Assembly (NCBI RefSeq): GCF_013141775.1
Contig: NZ_WHOB01000068.1
Coordinates: forward strand, 62,001-126,000
Length of the DNA: 64,000 nucleotides
Direction of reading: 5' to 3'
Source: Paenibacillus phytohabitans
Lineage (GTDB): Bacteria > Bacillota > Bacilli > Paenibacillales > Paenibacillaceae
Positions 17,423-26,229 of the stretch are shown here, piece by piece. The translations under genes and the position numbers were made by a program. Position 1 is the first letter of the stretch. Each line of letters opens with the position of its first letter. The notes beneath the pieces are model-generated. The model searched no databases. It saw only the letters and a program-made list of their open reading frames with translations, and had not been told where the DNA came from.

Positions 17423-17678
17423 AAGCCAGGACCCCTCTGTTCTTTAGTTACTCCCTACTATAACCTTTGGGGCAAGGAGCGTCTAAGACCGGGAATCAAT
17501 ATCCTTAATAGAAACTGCCTATGGCAGCCCGCCGCTTGCAGTCTTTGCAACAAATTCCGCCCGAAGGGCAGAATCGGCACCTTACCAAGGGATAGATTAG
17601 ACCTTACTCCCCCGCTCTTCCAAGGTGCCTGACATTCACCTGGAATTGACGGCATAGGCATCCCACTCTGAGGTAATA

Positions 17679-17852
17679 GTTGGAAAAACGTATCTTAATT
17701 CGGCTTTTTATGATCCTTTGCCGCAATTAAGTGGATTAACGTCATTTAATTCCTGCCTTTTCTCTATTCTGATTTATATGTAGCCTATTAAGTGCTGATT
17801 TTCCAACTATTGTCCGGCAGGTAATCTTCCGCTCATAAGCAAGTGGAGAAAT
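17679..17852. repeat. GTATCTTAATTCGG intergenic dispersed repeat, copy 1
   Basis: The 567 bp gene-free interval 17423-17989 holds this element. In order it has TTGGAAAAACGTATCTTAAT, a GGATTAACG/ATTTAATTC block, ATTAAGTGCTGATTTTCCAA, and CATAAGCAAGTGGAGAAA. A second copy with the same blocks and spacing lies at 31458-31630. The flanking TTGGA and TTCCAA ends are inverted relative to each other. I see nothing interpretable at 17423-17678. A short reading frame there has no ribosome binding site. Confidence 0.8.
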
Positions 17853-17929
17853 TCCATCTATTTCGATCCAATGGCTCTACCTCCACCACCGGTTATCAGG
17901 CGCAGCGTATAAATTCTTATCCTTAGACA

Positions 17930-17970
17930 AAAAATCCTGTACCCTTATTAAAGCAGGATACAGGATTTAA
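17930..17970 (-). terminator. Intrinsic terminator of greA
   Basis: On the minus strand AAATCCTGT and CC pair with GG and ACAGGATTT, followed by a TTTT run. It lies 20 bases past the greA stop. Confidence 0.85.
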
Positions 17971-17989
17971 GGTTTACAGGATTTAAGAT

Positions 17990-18472
17990 TTACAGCATTT
18001 TAATTTCAAGCAGCTCATATTTAATGACGCCCATCGGGGCATTGACGCTGATAATGTCGCCCACTTTTTTGCCGATCAGCTCTTTGCCGAGCGGACTTTC
18101 GTAAGAAATTTTGTTGTCCAGCACATCAGCCTCTGCGGGACCTACCACTCTATATTCAATCTTTTCGGAGTATTCCACATCATTCAGAATGACGATGCAG
18201 CCTACGCTGACTGTGCTCAGATCCATATTGCTGGAATCCACAATCTGCGCCTTGATCAGCATCTTCTCCAGAATCATGATCCGTGTCTCCATGAAGGATT
18301 GATCCTCCTTCGCGGAGTGGTATTCGCTGTTCTCCTTCAAATCGCCGTAGCTGATCGCCAGCTTAAGCCGGGCTGCAAGCTCTTTGCGCCCTGCTCCCTT
18401 AAGTTCTCTCAGCTCATCCTCGAGCTTGGCCAAACCTTCTTTCGTCAAAAACACTTCGTCATTGTTGGACAT
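17990..18472 (-). CDS. greA: Transcription elongation factor GreA
   Basis: A 160-residue factor that enters the RNA polymerase secondary channel and stimulates cleavage of backtracked RNA. It has an N-terminal antiparallel coiled coil (about 5-75), whose tip carries the acidic D44/E47 pair in SYGDLKENSEYHSAKEDQ. A C-terminal FKBP-like domain follows, with GCIVILNDVE and SPLGKELIGKKVGD. Length and motifs match GreA closely. The gene is monocistronic with its own terminator. It lies here next to unrelated genes, not in a rrn/lysS context. The ATG at 18472 is preceded by a modest TAGGAGT. Confidence 0.95.
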   Translation of the reverse strand: MSNNDEVFLTKEGLAKLEDELRELKGAGRKELAARLKLAISYGDLKENSEYHSAKEDQSFMETRIMILEKMLIKAQIVDSSNMDLSTVSVGCIVILNDVEYSEKIEYRVVGPAEADVLDNKISYESPLGKELIGKKVGDIISVNAPMGVIKYELLEIKML

Positions 18473-18648
18473 GTATACAACTCCTATTATTTGCTCGCTT
18501 TATTGTATTCTAACTCATATTCGCCCAACATGCGAAGAGAAAGCGCTACAACGGCAAATCGCCACAATTCCAGCACAGCAAAAATAACCCATTATCATTT
18601 ACAATAGGGACAGATTCCAAATCCAACCACAGTCAGGAGCACTTAGAA

Positions 18649-20091
18649 TTGATGTTTATGCAATCCTCTAAAGTATACCGCTTTACAATCTGCCTGGCCG
18701 CCGCACTGATTCTGCTCTCGGGTTCGAGCCTGTCCATTGCAGCTGCAGCAAAGCCATCGTCATCTTCACCAGCGGTTTCAAGCTATGATGTCGTTGTTAT
18801 CGGAAGTGAAATTCAAGGCGTACTGCTCGCCAAGGAAGCCGTTAAGGCGGGCCTGAAGGTGCTGATGCTTGATCCCCGCAGCAAACTGGGCGGTGAATTG
18901 ATCCAAGGACAAATGTTCTTCCTCGATGACGTGAATGACAATAAGCAGCGAAGTCTCGTGCAAGGCGAAATCAAGAACCTGTTCAACGGATACAAAGCCG
19001 GAACCATCCGCAAGGCAGCGGATTTCCAGACGTATTTTGACAAGGTCATTCAAGGAATTCCGCTGAAAAGCGGGGTTGTTCTGGATCATGTAGACATTAA
19101 GACAGCAGGCAGCGGCAAAACTCTTAGCTCGCTTACGTACCACGGCAAGGACGGCAACAAAGTTACAATTCAATCCCGTTACTGGGTGGAGAATACGGAT
19201 TACAACGCCCTAAGCAGTCAGTTGAAGGAAGCCCGGATTCCGGGAATGGAGACTATATATAACGGTAAGAACCCGGATTATATGGCCGCTACCTATATGC
19301 TCAATTTCAAAAATGTAGATTGGAATCTGCTGCACCAGCGTATTCTGGAGGATTATCCGCTTACGAATGTGCGCAAGAAATATGGCCCCAATACCTATGT
19401 AGACTGGCATTTCGCTACCGGGTTCAGCAATATTACCAATACCTACACCACTAAGGACAAGCAGCTGAGGCTGCGAGGATTGAATGCCACCTACCAAAAA
19501 AACGGCCAGGTAATCATCAACGGGCTGCTCATTTACGATGTAAACCCCTCAGACCCCAAATCCGTAGCGTCCGCAGTTCAGAGGGGGCAAGCTGAAGCAC
19601 CTTTCATTCTAAGCTTCTTGCGCAAGAATATTCCCGGCTTCGCCAAAGCAGAGCTGAATGGCTTTCCGGAGTACCTCTATATCCGTGACTATAACCGGTA
19701 TGAGACTAAGTATGTCCTGGATTACCCGGATCTGATGAATAGTCGGATGTTCTGGGATAATGTGAGTATCGGCGGCTACTCCATAGATTTGCAGGGTACC
19801 CGGGCAATTCCTACCGGTATTGGCTACGGCAAGCCGGACCGTTATGGACTGCCGCTGCGCTCCTTCGAGTTGAAGTCTTATGACAATGTGCTGGTGACCG
19901 GAAAAAATGTCGGCGCCAGCATCAAGGCCTACGGCAGTGCACGAATCATGCCGACCACCGCACTGGCAGCACAGACCATCGGCATCATTCTTGGGCGGGA
20001 ACGAAACAAGCCGCTGGCTAACCTTACGGAGGCGGATTTCAAGCGGATTCGAGCCTATCTGAAACAAGATTATCAGATTGTCCTACAGTAG
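18649..20091 (+). CDS. Exported FAD-dependent oxidoreductase
   Basis: About 480 residues with a Sec-type signal peptide (basic start, hydrophobic core about 11-31, AAAA cleavage region near 31-34) and a Ser-rich linker. A Rossmann FAD-binding beta-alpha-beta unit (about 46-80) follows. The dinucleotide motif reads IGSEIQG, so the second glycine of GxGxxG is Glu54. The C-terminus has the FAD motif VLVTGKNVGAS and a RIMPTTALAAQTIG block typical of the FAD_oxidored family. Substrate unknown. The start is TTG 18649 or ATG 18652, behind CAGGAG. Export of a flavoprotein without a Tat motif is uncommon. The gene stands alone with its own terminator. Confidence 0.82.
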   Translation: MMFMQSSKVYRFTICLAAALILLSGSSLSIAAAAKPSSSSPAVSSYDVVVIGSEIQGVLLAKEAVKAGLKVLMLDPRSKLGGELIQGQMFFLDDVNDNKQRSLVQGEIKNLFNGYKAGTIRKAADFQTYFDKVIQGIPLKSGVVLDHVDIKTAGSGKTLSSLTYHGKDGNKVTIQSRYWVENTDYNALSSQLKEARIPGMETIYNGKNPDYMAATYMLNFKNVDWNLLHQRILEDYPLTNVRKKYGPNTYVDWHFATGFSNITNTYTTKDKQLRLRGLNATYQKNGQVIINGLLIYDVNPSDPKSVASAVQRGQAEAPFILSFLRKNIPGFAKAELNGFPEYLYIRDYNRYETKYVLDYPDLMNSRMFWDNVSIGGYSIDLQGTRAIPTGIGYGKPDRYGLPLRSFELKSYDNVLVTGKNVGASIKAYGSARIMPTTALAAQTIGIILGRERNKPLANLTEADFKRIRAYLKQDYQIVLQ

Positions 20092-20123
20092 AAACTTTCT
20101 ATCTATATTATGTATACACAGCA

Positions 20124-20168
20124 AACCGCCACTCTGATCCGCGAGAATCTGGAGTGGCGGTTGTTTGT
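20124..20168 (+). terminator. Terminator between convergent FAD oxidoreductase and MFS genes
   Basis: AACCGCCACTC pairs with GAGTGGCGGTT across a 17 nt loop, followed by a short T-rich stretch (GTTTGT). It may serve both strands. Confidence 0.75.
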
Positions 20169-20187
20169 ATATCCAGCGGCAGCCCTT

Positions 20188-21672
20188 TTACCTGTTCGCC
20201 CTCTGCTTCCCGGCCCCGGCCTGCAGCACAGGAGCTGCCGCAGTCTTGCCGATTCCGCTTCTCAGCAGAAAGGTCAGCGGAATCGCCAGCAGGCCAACCA
20301 ACGTAGCGATCAGGAAAATATCCTGTACGCCCAGGGTCATTCCCTGCGCCTTGATCAGCGCACCTGCCGCAGAAGCTCCGCCGCTGAGTTCCTGCTGATG
20401 GGCAAGCGACCTGGAGGCGAGCAAGGAGCTGAACACCGCAATGGACAACGCGCCTGTAGCCTGGCGGACCCAGTTCGTCACAGAAGAAGCATGCCCTGTG
20501 ATCTGCTTGGGTACGGCTGACATCCCGGCATTCGTCACCGGCATGAAGGCCAGGGCAATGCCAACATTGCGCAGGGCCATCAGCATCGCCACACGGGTAT
20601 GTGTAACGGCCAGCGTAATATGGCTAAGCTCCCAGGTTGAAGCGCTCAGCAGCAGAATACCGCTGAGAATGAGCCAGAACGGGCCGATCCGGGAATACAG
20701 CTTGCCGACGACCGGCGACATGACCGCCATCACGATTGAGCCCGGCAGCAGCACCAGCGCCGTCTTCAGCGGAGTGGACTGCTGGATATCCTGAAGGAAG
20801 ACCGGAATTAGGAAGGTCCCCGAGTATAACGCAACGGTAATAATACAGTTGATGATCAGACTGTAGGTGAACCGGCTCTGCTTGAATACCTTAAGGTTCA
20901 GCAGCGGCTCCTGCAGCGACAGCTCCCGGCGGATGAAATAGGTTAAGGCCGCTGCACCAATCAGCAGCAGGGATACGGTCTTCCATGAGGTCCAGCCCCA
21001 GGCATTCCCCTTATTGAAGGCCAGAATAATAAAGGCGCTGCTCAGAATCACGGTTACGAATCCCTGCAGATCAAAGCTTCTGCTGCTGGCGGTTTGACGC
21101 TGGAACGGCAGGCATTTCAGCGCTACCACGATCGCGATGATGCCGATCGGCAGATTGATTATGAACAGCGATTTCCAGCCGAAGTACCCGGTGAGCCAGC
21201 CGCCGAGCGTTGGCCCGAAGGCAGGAGCCAGCATGGAGGACAGGCTCCAGAGGCTCATGGCGAATGCCTGCTTCTCTTTCTCGATAAACTGATAAATCAT
21301 CGTCATCGTCGTCGGGATAATCAGCCCGCCGAATATTCCCTGCAGGGTCCGGAAGATAATCAGGGAATGGATACTCCAGGCCACGGTACACAGCCCGGAG
21401 AACAAGGTGAAGCCCGACAGGGCAAACACATAGAGATATTTATAGCTCCACTTGTCGCCGAAATATCCTACGACCGGAGCAATTACGCCGGTAGCCAGCA
21501 GATAACCCGTAATCATCCATTGCACCGTGCTGATCTCGGCATGGAAGTCTTTCAGAAACACCGGGAACGCAACGTTAATCGTTGTTGTACTGAGAATGGC
21601 CATGAAATTACCGAAAAATATGGCCAGAATAATAAGCCAGAATGATGAATTTTTTGCCGTCTGATTACCCAA
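20188..21672 (-). CDS. MFS multidrug exporter of the DHA2 (EmrB/QacA) family
   Basis: A 494-residue transporter with 14 hydrophobic helices. The typical DHA2 start is MAILSTTTINVAFPVFLKDF followed by TVQWMITGYLLATGVIAPV, with motif A at GYFGDKWSYKYLY and motif C near AFGPTLGGWLTGYFGWK. It would expel drugs or lipophilic compounds using the proton gradient. The start is a TTG at 21672 behind GAGGAGAG. The gene is divergent from a MarR-type regulator. Its promoter (TTGAAA-17-TATATT) is overlaid by two direct operator-like repeats, so repression by that MarR protein is likely. Confidence 0.9.
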   Translation of the reverse strand: MGNQTAKNSSFWLIILAIFFGNFMAILSTTTINVAFPVFLKDFHAEISTVQWMITGYLLATGVIAPVVGYFGDKWSYKYLYVFALSGFTLFSGLCTVAWSIHSLIIFRTLQGIFGGLIIPTTMTMIYQFIEKEKQAFAMSLWSLSSMLAPAFGPTLGGWLTGYFGWKSLFIINLPIGIIAIVVALKCLPFQRQTASSRSFDLQGFVTVILSSAFIILAFNKGNAWGWTSWKTVSLLLIGAAALTYFIRRELSLQEPLLNLKVFKQSRFTYSLIINCIITVALYSGTFLIPVFLQDIQQSTPLKTALVLLPGSIVMAVMSPVVGKLYSRIGPFWLILSGILLLSASTWELSHITLAVTHTRVAMLMALRNVGIALAFMPVTNAGMSAVPKQITGHASSVTNWVRQATGALSIAVFSSLLASRSLAHQQELSGGASAAGALIKAQGMTLGVQDIFLIATLVGLLAIPLTFLLRSGIGKTAAAPVLQAGAGKQRANR

Positions 21673-21722
21673 GTATGCTCTCTCCTCTGCACTGCCACCA
21701 CTTTAAACATTAGCTTCACACT

Positions 21723-21773
21723 AATATAGGTGTATGATACAATTATTTCAATATACGTGTATTATACAACTAT
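21723..21773 (-). promoter_or_regulatory. Promoter of the DHA2 pump overlaid by two direct MarR-type operator repeats
   Basis: Minus strand: TTGAAA (21746-21751), 17 bp, TATATT (21723-21728). On the plus strand two 23-mers with three differences, starting ATATAGGTGTATGATACAA (21724) and ATATACGTGTATTATACAA (21751), sit 27 bp apart and cover the -10/spacer and the region just upstream of -35. Confidence 0.75.
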
Positions 21774-21930
21774 CATTCTGGAAGTCAATATGACTTATTT
21801 CATCAGAGTTTCATTATGCTCTCATAAATAACCGGTAGCTTTCGCTAAGGGCTGTATTATCACTTATAATATGGATACATATAAGGCTTGACCTTAAGAA
21901 TTACTCAATCATAAAGGACGGATACTAACT

Positions 21931-22368
21931 ATGGCTGATGAACAGACTGATAAAAACCTTGAAACCCTGAACCATGAGCTCATTACGCTAATCCGCCTAG
22001 GCTCGCTGGATAAAAAACATGGCGGACTGGACCGCTCCTCCTATACCCTGCTCCACCATCTGTCGAACCACGATAAGGTAGGCGTTAAAGCGCTCGCCGA
22101 AGAATTCGGCCTCGATACCTCTACCATCAGCAGGCAGACGAGCGTCCTTGAGGCGAAGGATTATGTGGTAAAGGTGCCTGATCCGCAGGATGGAAGATCG
22201 AGCTATTTTCAGATTACCGCGCTGGGTGCGCAGACGTTTGCCGAGGCCCGGGACATCCGGCTGCAGCGCTATGAGCAGATTTTTGAAGACTGGTCTCCCG
22301 GGGACTGCCAGACCTTCAGCGGACTGCTGGCCAGGCTCAACTGGAAACTGCTGCAAAAGCCAGACTAA
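21931..22368 (+). CDS. MarR-family transcriptional regulator
   Basis: A 145-residue dimeric winged-helix regulator. The recognition region is VGVKALAEEFGLDTSTISRQTSVLEAKDYV, followed by the wing PDPQDGRSSYFQIT with the conserved D-x-R-S motif. Helices at both ends would form the dimer interface. It diverges from the DHA2 pump at 20188-21672 and probably represses it through the direct repeats at 21724-21773, with release by a pump substrate. The ligand is not deducible. The ribosome binding site (AAAGGAC) is moderate and about 12 bases from the ATG. Confidence 0.9.
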   Translation: MADEQTDKNLETLNHELITLIRLGSLDKKHGGLDRSSYTLLHHLSNHDKVGVKALAEEFGLDTSTISRQTSVLEAKDYVVKVPDPQDGRSSYFQITALGAQTFAEARDIRLQRYEQIFEDWSPGDCQTFSGLLARLNWKLLQKPD

Positions 22369-22457
22369 GGATTGACGAATAATGACGAAACTGGTAGATT
22401 GAATTAATCATACAATTTAACTCGGAATTATATTTTAGCCAAAGGGGCTGGTTCTGC

Positions 22458-23627
22458 ATGAATTTTATCTTCTTTTCCCCGCATTTCCCTAAGAACAGCG
22501 CTGATTTCTGTACCCAGCTGCAGCAGCAGGGGGCGACGGTGCTCGGGATTGGCGATGCCGAATATGACCAGCTGGAGGACAAGCTGAAGTCGGCACTGAC
22601 GGAGTATTATAAAGTAAGCAATCTGGAGAGCTACGAGGAGATCCTGCGGGCCGTTGCTTTTTTCACCTATAAATACGGGAAGATTGACCGCTTCGAGTCA
22701 CTGAACGAATACTGGCTGGAGCAGGATGCCGCTATCCGCACGGATTTCAACATTTACGGCACCAAGTCCGATTTCGTCTCCAACCTGAAGCAGAAATCCA
22801 AGATGAAAGAATTCTTCCATAAAAGCGGTGTAAGCACCGTTCAGTTCTCCACCGGGACTACGCGTGAAAGCGTGGAGAGCTTCATCCAAAGCGCCGGCTT
22901 CCCGCTGGTGGTTAAGCCCGATCTCGGCTCCGGTGCCAGCAATACGTACAAGATTAATAACGAAGAGGAGCTGCAGCACTTTTTTGACACTAAGCCAGAG
23001 GATGTAGCCTTTATTATTGAGGAATTCATCGATGGCGTTATCCTCACCTATGACGGGCTGGTGGATATTGACGGCAATGTGCGGTTCGCGGTCAGCCACC
23101 TGTTCGAGAATAGTGTCATGGAGGTCGTCAACACGGATAACCACCTCTACTATTTCTGTCTGAGAGATATCAGCCCCGAGGTTGAAGAGGCCGGGAAGAA
23201 TATTCTGAAGGCTTTTGACATCCGGGAACGGTTCTTCCATATCGAGCTGTTCAAATCTCACAAGGATGGCCGGATCATTTCCCTGGAAGTGAATATGCGT
23301 CCCCCGGGCGCCTGGATGACCGATGCCATTAACTTCGCATACGATGTGGATGTCTATAAAGAATGGGCCAGCATGATCGTACACAATGAGGTCGGCGGTC
23401 CATACGAAGGCAAATACTACACTGGCTATGCCAGCCGCAAGAATCATAAGCATTACGCTCACAGCCACGAGGACATCTACCGCACATTCGGCGGGCAGAT
23501 TGTGAACTATGCCGAGATCGAAGAGGTATTCAGCCGAGCGATGGGCAACAGCGCTTATCAGTTCCGTTCTCCCGAGCTTTCGGAGGTTAGGGACATCAGA
23601 GGTTATATTCACCAAGAAGAGGGATAG
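22458..23627 (+). CDS. ATP-grasp domain protein, probable carboxylate-amine/thiol ligase
   Basis: A 389-residue cytosolic enzyme. An N-terminal Rossmann-like pre-ATP-grasp region (1-110) starts MNFIFFSPHFP. The ATP-grasp fold (about 115-320) has lysine strands at FPLVVKPDLGSGAS and EEFIDG, and the metal-binding ISLEVNMRPPGAWMTD segment with Glu and Asn. The family ligates a carboxylate to an amine or thiol through an acyl phosphate; the substrate is not recognisable. It is followed after 13 bp by an alpha/beta hydrolase gene, and the two almost certainly act together. The ribosome binding site is AAAGGGG. Confidence 0.85.
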   Translation: MNFIFFSPHFPKNSADFCTQLQQQGATVLGIGDAEYDQLEDKLKSALTEYYKVSNLESYEEILRAVAFFTYKYGKIDRFESLNEYWLEQDAAIRTDFNIYGTKSDFVSNLKQKSKMKEFFHKSGVSTVQFSTGTTRESVESFIQSAGFPLVVKPDLGSGASNTYKINNEEELQHFFDTKPEDVAFIIEEFIDGVILTYDGLVDIDGNVRFAVSHLFENSVMEVVNTDNHLYYFCLRDISPEVEEAGKNILKAFDIRERFFHIELFKSHKDGRIISLEVNMRPPGAWMTDAINFAYDVDVYKEWASMIVHNEVGGPYEGKYYTGYASRKNHKHYAHSHEDIYRTFGGQIVNYAEIEEVFSRAMGNSAYQFRSPELSEVRDIRGYIHQEEG

Positions 23628-23640
23628 GATGTGTTAACGG

Positions 23641-24390
23641 ATGAGGATAAGCTACCATAAGGAGTACAGCCACAACCTGGGCAGAGATATGGAATATAAA
23701 ATATACGGCCACGCCGGCAAACCGATGCTCGTCTTCCCCACGTCGCTTGGACGCTTTTATCAATATGAGGATTCGGGTATGATTGACACGCTCTCCTCCT
23801 TCATTGAAGCGGGCAAGCTGCAGATATGGGCCTGCGACAGTATTGATGAAGAGACCTTCTTCTCCACTCACTGGAATAATGAGGACCGGGTGCACCGCCA
23901 TGAGCAGTATGATAAATATATCGCGCATGAGCTGATTCCCGGCATCCTCCACCAGAGCAAGCAGAACAACGGCGGGACCGATCAGCGCATTCTGATCTCA
24001 GGCTGCTCTATGGGCGCTTATTACAGTGCCAGCTTCTTTTTCCGTTATCCGCAATATTTCGATACCTTAATCGCCCTGAGCGGCGTCTATTCCACCTATT
24101 ATTTCTTCGGCGACTATATGAGCGAGAATATCTATCTGAATTCACCGCTGCATTACCTGCCGGGACTGACGGATGAATACTATCTTAACCAGTACCGCAG
24201 CAGCAATATCATCGTCTGCGTCGGACAAGGCGCGTATGAGGATGAGATGCTTCACGAGACCCGCCTGCTTCAGGATGTGCTTGGACGCAAGGGAATTCCC
24301 GCACGGATCGACTACTGGGGACATGATGCCGGTCACGATTGGCCGTGGTGGAACAAGCAGATTCATTATTATGTGGAAGGCTGCTTGTAG
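23641..24390 (+). CDS. Esterase-D-like alpha/beta hydrolase paired with the ATP-grasp enzyme
   Basis: A 249-residue protein of the putative-esterase (PF00756-like) fold without a signal peptide. The nucleophile elbow is ISGCSMGAYY (Ser in G-x-S-x-G). A catalytic acid is likely in the GQGAYEDEM turn, and the histidine in WGHDAGHDWPWW near the C-terminus. Its position 13 bp after an ATP-grasp ligase, ending in a shared strong terminator, points to one small pathway in which a ligated product is later hydrolysed or a carrier ester released. The substrate is unknown. Family and pairing are clear; the reaction is inferred. Confidence 0.85.
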   Translation: MRISYHKEYSHNLGRDMEYKIYGHAGKPMLVFPTSLGRFYQYEDSGMIDTLSSFIEAGKLQIWACDSIDEETFFSTHWNNEDRVHRHEQYDKYIAHELIPGILHQSKQNNGGTDQRILISGCSMGAYYSASFFFRYPQYFDTLIALSGVYSTYYFFGDYMSENIYLNSPLHYLPGLTDEYYLNQYRSSNIIVCVGQGAYEDEMLHETRLLQDVLGRKGIPARIDYWGHDAGHDWPWWNKQIHYYVEGCL

Positions 24391-24409
24391 CACGTTTATG
24401 GGAAAAAAG

Positions 24410-24460
24410 AACGGGACTGTCCAGTCATCATTGCAGATGACTGCGGCAGTCCCGTTTTTG
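24410..24460 (+). terminator. Terminator of the ATP-grasp/esterase operon
   Basis: AACGGGACTG pairs with CAGTCCCGTT, with a second inner stem GTCATC/GATGAC, followed by TTT. Confidence 0.85.
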
Positions 24461-24484
24461 GCATGCGCTCACCCGGTTCACGGC

Positions 24485-24520
24485 ATAAAAAAGGAAACCG
24501 CCAGGTTCAGCAGTTTCCTT
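24485..24520 (-). terminator. Terminator of the small gene at 24541-24828
   Basis: Minus strand: AAGGAAAC and GC pair with GC and GTTTCCTT, followed by TTTT. It lies about 20 bases past the stop. Confidence 0.8.
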
Positions 24521-24540
24521 CCAGCACTTACAGCCAAGTC

Positions 24541-24828
24541 TTATTCAGGCAAATGCTCTGAACAGAACAGAACCAGTGCTGCTTCCTCGTCTTCTTCCAT
24601 ATCGAAATCGAGAACCTTGCCTGACGATGTTTCCTGCAGATCGTAGCTGACAATGCTTGTCTGCTCTTCTTCCACTTTCACAATTACGCGGGCCGAAACA
24701 CCGTTCTCTACGTATAGCTCATCATCTTCCGGCACATCCAGGTTAATGACGAACTCATATCGCTTGCCGCTTAGTATTCCAAAAGGATCTCTTACGTTCT
24801 CCACGGTGTAGCTTGTAAATGTCAACAC
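24541..24828 (-). CDS. Small acidic conserved protein, DUF6509-like
   Basis: A 95-residue cytosolic protein whose pattern (FTSYTVENVRDPFGILSGKR, then VPEDDELYVENG) resembles the DUF6509 family of Bacillus and Paenibacillus as I remember it. The start is most likely the GTG at 24828, because TGAGGA lies 7 bases upstream and the family begins just before this FTSYTV block. An ATG at 24849 would add seven residues and overlap that site. The C-terminus is strongly acidic (DFDMEEDEEAALVLF). No catalytic motif is visible. It is monocistronic. Function unknown. Confidence 0.7.
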   Translation of the reverse strand: MLTFTSYTVENVRDPFGILSGKRYEFVINLDVPEDDELYVENGVSARVIVKVEEEQTSIVSYDLQETSSGKVLDFDMEEDEEAALVLFCSEHLPE

Positions 24829-24939
24829 GTCGCATTCCTCATTTCTCAAATCACTGCCAGATTATTGTAACACAAGTAGAAACGCCTTTGCTGTCCTTTT
24901 AGACAGCATCGTACTTATGATGACAAACTGCTGCCTAAT

Positions 24940-26037
24940 TTATCCGGGAAACTGCGCTGCCTGCACCTCTGCCTTGCCTTTGGTCTTCTTGATCTGCTTG
25001 CTGCGCAGCTGTCCGCAGGCCGCATCAATATCGACTCCGTGCTCCAGCCGGGTGCTGACGCTGACGCCCTGTTTCTTCAGCGTATCGAAGAACGCCCGCA
25101 CGGATTCCCGCTCGCTCCGCTGGTACTGGCTATGCTCATCTACCGGATTATACGGGATCAGATTCACATTCGCCAGCTGGCGCCGGTCTCCGATTAACTC
25201 GGCCAGCTCCAGGGCATGCTCCTCACGGTCATTGATATCCTTCAGCAGGATATACTCCAGGGTAATTCTCCGGTTGGTCTTCTCCAGGTAGTAATCAATC
25301 GCCGGCATTAACTTCTCTATAGGAATGGCACGGTTGATCTTCATGATCTGTGTCCGCAGCTCATTATTCGGCGCATGCAGGGAGATCGCCAGATTGACCT
25401 GCATATTGGCGTCGGCGAATTCTCTGATTTTGTCAGCCAGACCGCTGGTGGATACGGTAATGCCTTTGCCGGCAATGGCCAGACCCTTGTGATCCTTGAT
25501 CGTAATCAGGAAATTCAGCAGATGCCGGAAATTATCGAACGGCTCACCGATGCCCATTACGACTACATGGCTGACCTTTTGCCCAAGACCGGCCTGATCC
25601 AGATCAAGCTGAACCTTCATAATCTGCTCGACAATCTCGCCGCTGGTGAGATCGCGGCTCTTCGCCAGCAGCCCGCTTGCGCAGAAGCTGCAGCCGATAT
25701 TGCAGCCGACCTGAGTGGTGACGCAGACGGACAGACCGTACTTTTGCCGCATAAGCACCGTTTCAATCAGGTTGCCGTCTTGTAAGCGAAACAGGAATTT
25801 GACAGTGCCGTCAGCCGATTCCTGCTTCACATGCTCTTCCATCGTCTGAAAGACATAATGCTCTTCCAGCAGCTGTACACAGTCCGGGTTCATCCCCGTC
25901 ATCTCTGCAAAGCTGGTAACCCGCTTGCGGTATAGCCATTCCCAGACAGCGGATGCACGGGATTTCTTGTGCCCATGCTCCAGCAGCCAGGCGGTCAGTT
26001 GTTCCAAAGTCAATCCATAAATGGATTCTTTATTCAT
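24940..26037 (-). CDS. rlmN: RlmN-type radical SAM methyltransferase (23S rRNA A2503 / tRNA A37 C2)
   Basis: A 365-residue enzyme. The radical SAM cluster motif CxxxCxxC is at C112/C116/C119 (GCNIGCSFC). The methyl-carrier cysteine pair of the mechanism is C105 (SVCVTTQ) and the C-terminal Cys of [10 protein letters not shown]. The [12 protein letters not shown] motif is intact. It would make m2A2503 in the ribosomal peptidyl-transferase centre. The start at 26037 (MNKESIYGL) is selected by AAAGAGGATATGAA. The sequence after the cluster is [17 protein letters not shown], not the Bacillus ASTLGGLKRNLEAGEIV, so it may be a second RlmN paralogue. Cfr is disfavoured by the RlmN-like ETVLMR and MGIGEPFDN regions. 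Confidence 0.88.
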   Translation of the reverse strand: MNKESIYGLTLEQLTAWLLEHGHKKSRASAVWEWLYRKRVTSFAEMTGMNPDCVQLLEEHYVFQTMEEHVKQESADGTVKFLFRLQDGNLIETVLMRQKYGLSVCVTTQVGCNIGCSFCASGLLAKSRDLTSGEIVEQIMKVQLDLDQAGLGQKVSHVVVMGIGEPFDNFRHLLNFLITIKDHKGLAIAGKGITVSTSGLADKIREFADANMQVNLAISLHAPNNELRTQIMKINRAIPIEKLMPAIDYYLEKTNRRITLEYILLKDINDREEHALELAELIGDRRQLANVNLIPYNPVDEHSQYQRSERESVRAFFDTLKKQGVSVSTRLEHGVDIDAACGQLRSKQIKKTKGKAEVQAAQFPG

Positions 26038-26187
26038 TTCATATCCTCTTTTCAAAACTTTAAAGTTCAATCAATCTATTCTACCTTGCGGGGGACATTA
26101 GCAACAACAATAACTTATTGTCTCAAATTTTGTTTATTAAAACAAGGGGAAACGCTGCCGATTCCGGGTCTTTTCCGTGCACATACG

Positions 26188-26222
26188 CAGAAAAGCGCAC
26201 CCCGCGATCCGGGATACGCTTC
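26188..26222 (-). terminator. Terminator of the coiled-coil/deacetylase operon
   Basis: Minus strand 12 bp stem, AAGCGTATCCCG pairing with CGGGGTGCGCTT (two G-U pairs), loop GATCG, then a short T tail. It sits 8 bases past the deacetylase stop. Confidence 0.78.
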
Positions 26223-26229
26223 CTGCTTT

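Noticed and set aside
17458-17661. 67-codon minus-strand frame in the gap before greA
   Set aside because: No ribosome binding site, no domain, Pro/Arg/Leu-rich chance frame.
24940-26037. Cfr-type resistance methyltransferase
   Set aside because: The [22 protein letters not shown] and MGIGEPFDN regions are RlmN-like; Cfr has different residues there.
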